DNA from: CAYHBO01 sp964354855
GTDB lineage: Bacteria > Babelota > Babeliae > Babelales > RVW-14
Length of the DNA: 6,931 nt
NCBI GenBank assembly: GCA_964354855.1
Contig: CAYHBO010000062.1
Coordinates: 1-6,931, forward strand
Direction: 5' to 3'
The translations under genes and the position numbers were made by a program. A model generated the notes under the pieces. That model saw only the letters and a list, made by a program, of their open reading frames with translations. It had not been told where the DNA came from and did no database searches. Shown here piece by piece: positions 6,069 through 6,931 of this stretch (position 1 is the first letter of the stretch; each line of letters opens with the position of its first letter).

Positions 6069-6902
6069 TTATGAGCAAATACAACTACAACAAGAAGAAT
6101 CTGTTTTTTTCCCTGGTTTCTTAAGAAGCTGTATTTTCTCATTGTCCACTTGAACTGTTTCTTTTTGACGAGAACAAACAGTCTCTGAAATAACAGGTTT
6201 TTGTTTAGGAGGCCTGTCTCTTTTCCCCACATAAAGCACTCGCACACATGCAATACCACGGATTTTACATGCTTTACCAACACTCATAAGATTAAACTCA
6301 TGATCATCAACGATTATAATACGCGTAGGAATAATTTCTTGTATCTTTAAGGCATCTAGAAAACAAAGCAATGTAGACCCCTTGGTATAACGAGCAGAGA
6401 ACACAATGCCATCTTTAACTAAGGCAGGCGTAAGAGGATCTTTATTTTCAGGAATAGACTCTTTTGGAAATAAATGATGTACAACTCCTCGATCAAGCAG
6501 TAATGGCGAAGATCCCAAAAAATTTATATCAACCGACCAAAGATGGTTAATTCTATAATCTTCCAACTTGGTTCCATCAGAAGTAAGTCCTGTTTGAAAA
6601 GCGGTAAGAGCTATAATTTGAAGGCCCTCATCCTGAAGATTTCTAATAAATTCAGGAATTTTATCTTCCATAAGAATCGGCTCTTCTTTCAATGATTCCG
6701 GCCGCAAAATCAATACTTGATCAACATCTAAGACCAATAAATCACCTTTTTCAAAGGACTTTATTACACTAAGCAATGCACAAAGCCGATCAATTTTATG
6801 GTCATAAAAAGGTGACCTGGGACTATGCATTGTTCGCGTAAACCCATAAAAAAGCATAGATAACAAAAGAAGGCCCCAACTCTTTTTATGTATAGTATTC
6901 AT
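6069..6902 (-). CDS. Exported HAD-superfamily protein, DUF2608-like (paralog 3) with Cys-rich C-terminus
   Basis: The protein has 277 residues. The signal peptide (basic H5-K6-K7, hydrophobic 9-20, possible cleavage near FTRT/M25) is followed by a HAD domain. Its motifs are LDVDQVL with D59 and D61, ALTAF with T100, TKG with K174, and VDDHEFN with D199 and D200. A DGIVFSARYTKG segment before the lysine matches the DUF2608-type pattern as I remember it. After the domain the tail is unlike the paralogs: a basic, Pro/Lys-rich stretch (227-266) and then SSCCSCICS at the very end, with cysteines at 271, 272, 274 and 276. The last four residues, CICS, fit a CaaX-like pattern. The ATG has a GGGGG-type ribosome site 6 nt upstream. 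It is the first gene of the three-paralog unit, 90 bp before paralog 2; its promoter would lie outside the window. An overlapping frame runs on past the stop to 6002. Confidence 0.82.
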   Translation of the reverse strand: MNTIHKKSWGLLLLSMLFYGFTRTMHSPRSPFYDHKIDRLCALLSVIKSFEKGDLLVLDVDQVLILRPESLKEEPILMEDKIPEFIRNLQDEGLQIIALTAFQTGLTSDGTKLEDYRINHLWSVDINFLGSSPLLLDRGVVHHLFPKESIPENKDPLTPALVKDGIVFSARYTKGSTLLCFLDALKIQEIIPTRIIIVDDHEFNLMSVGKACKIRGIACVRVLYVGKRDRPPKQKPVISETVCSRQKETVQVDNEKIQLLKKPGKKTDSSCCSCICS

Positions 6903-6931
6903 AAAAAGCCCCCGGTAAGAATTTTTATGTT

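Noticed and set aside
6002..6283. A 93-codon minus-strand frame overlapping the end of paralog 3, taken as a separate gene
   Set aside because: Most of it lies inside the well-supported HAD gene in another frame, and its composition (runs of V, K and L) reflects shadow translation. Only the part beyond the stop is kept as a possible frameshift extension.
1..6931. A CRISPR array, prophage, toxin-antitoxin or other defence system
   Set aside because: No regularly spaced repeats, integrase, transposase, small toxin/antitoxin pair or nuclease motifs were seen on either strand.

Overview
The window looks like a low-GC, probably host-associated bacterium. My best guess is Candidatus Dependentiae (TM6) or a similar protist-associated lineage. 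The guess rests on AT-rich DNA, a tandem set of exported DUF2608-like HAD proteins (a family I recall from Dependentiae, Legionella and related intracellular bacteria), and GC-rich palindromic inserts that stay open inside a coding region. No marker gene settles the taxonomy.

Layout. Positions 32-115 hold a tRNA-Leu (anticodon CAA). It is followed on the + strand by a two-gene unit: a HIT-family nucleotide hydrolase (156-503) and a membrane-anchored alpha/beta hydrolase (503-1441), joined by a TGATG stop/start overlap. This unit runs tail to tail into a minus-strand glycosylation pair: a GT2 glycosyltransferase (4021-3302), then, after 5 bp, a 625-residue multi-pass GT-C-like glycosyltransferase (3296-1419). 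The two convergent genes overlap by 23 bp at their 3' ends, and a hairpin there may serve as a shared terminator. The GT-C gene carries two GC-rich, hydrophilic inserts at 2933-2990 and about 1706-1780. Both keep the frame and look like mobile or repeat DNA that became coding.

A roughly 300-bp AT-rich gap (4022-4328) holds a probable promoter for the GT2 gene, a possible terminator hairpin and a small unrecognised 36-codon reading frame. The rest of the window (6902-4329, minus strand) is a run of three diverged paralogs. Each has a Sec-type signal peptide followed by a HAD phosphatase-like domain with DxD, Thr, Lys and DD motifs. They are probably one transcription unit with gaps of 90 and 54 bp.

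How the genes may work together: the GT2 protein could charge a lipid carrier with a sugar that the GT-C membrane enzyme transfers outside the membrane. The three HAD proteins are probably exported. The first in transcription order ends in a basic stretch plus a cysteine cluster with a CaaX-like terminus, which recalls lipidated eukaryotic GTPase tails. That is the most speculative and most interesting signal here.
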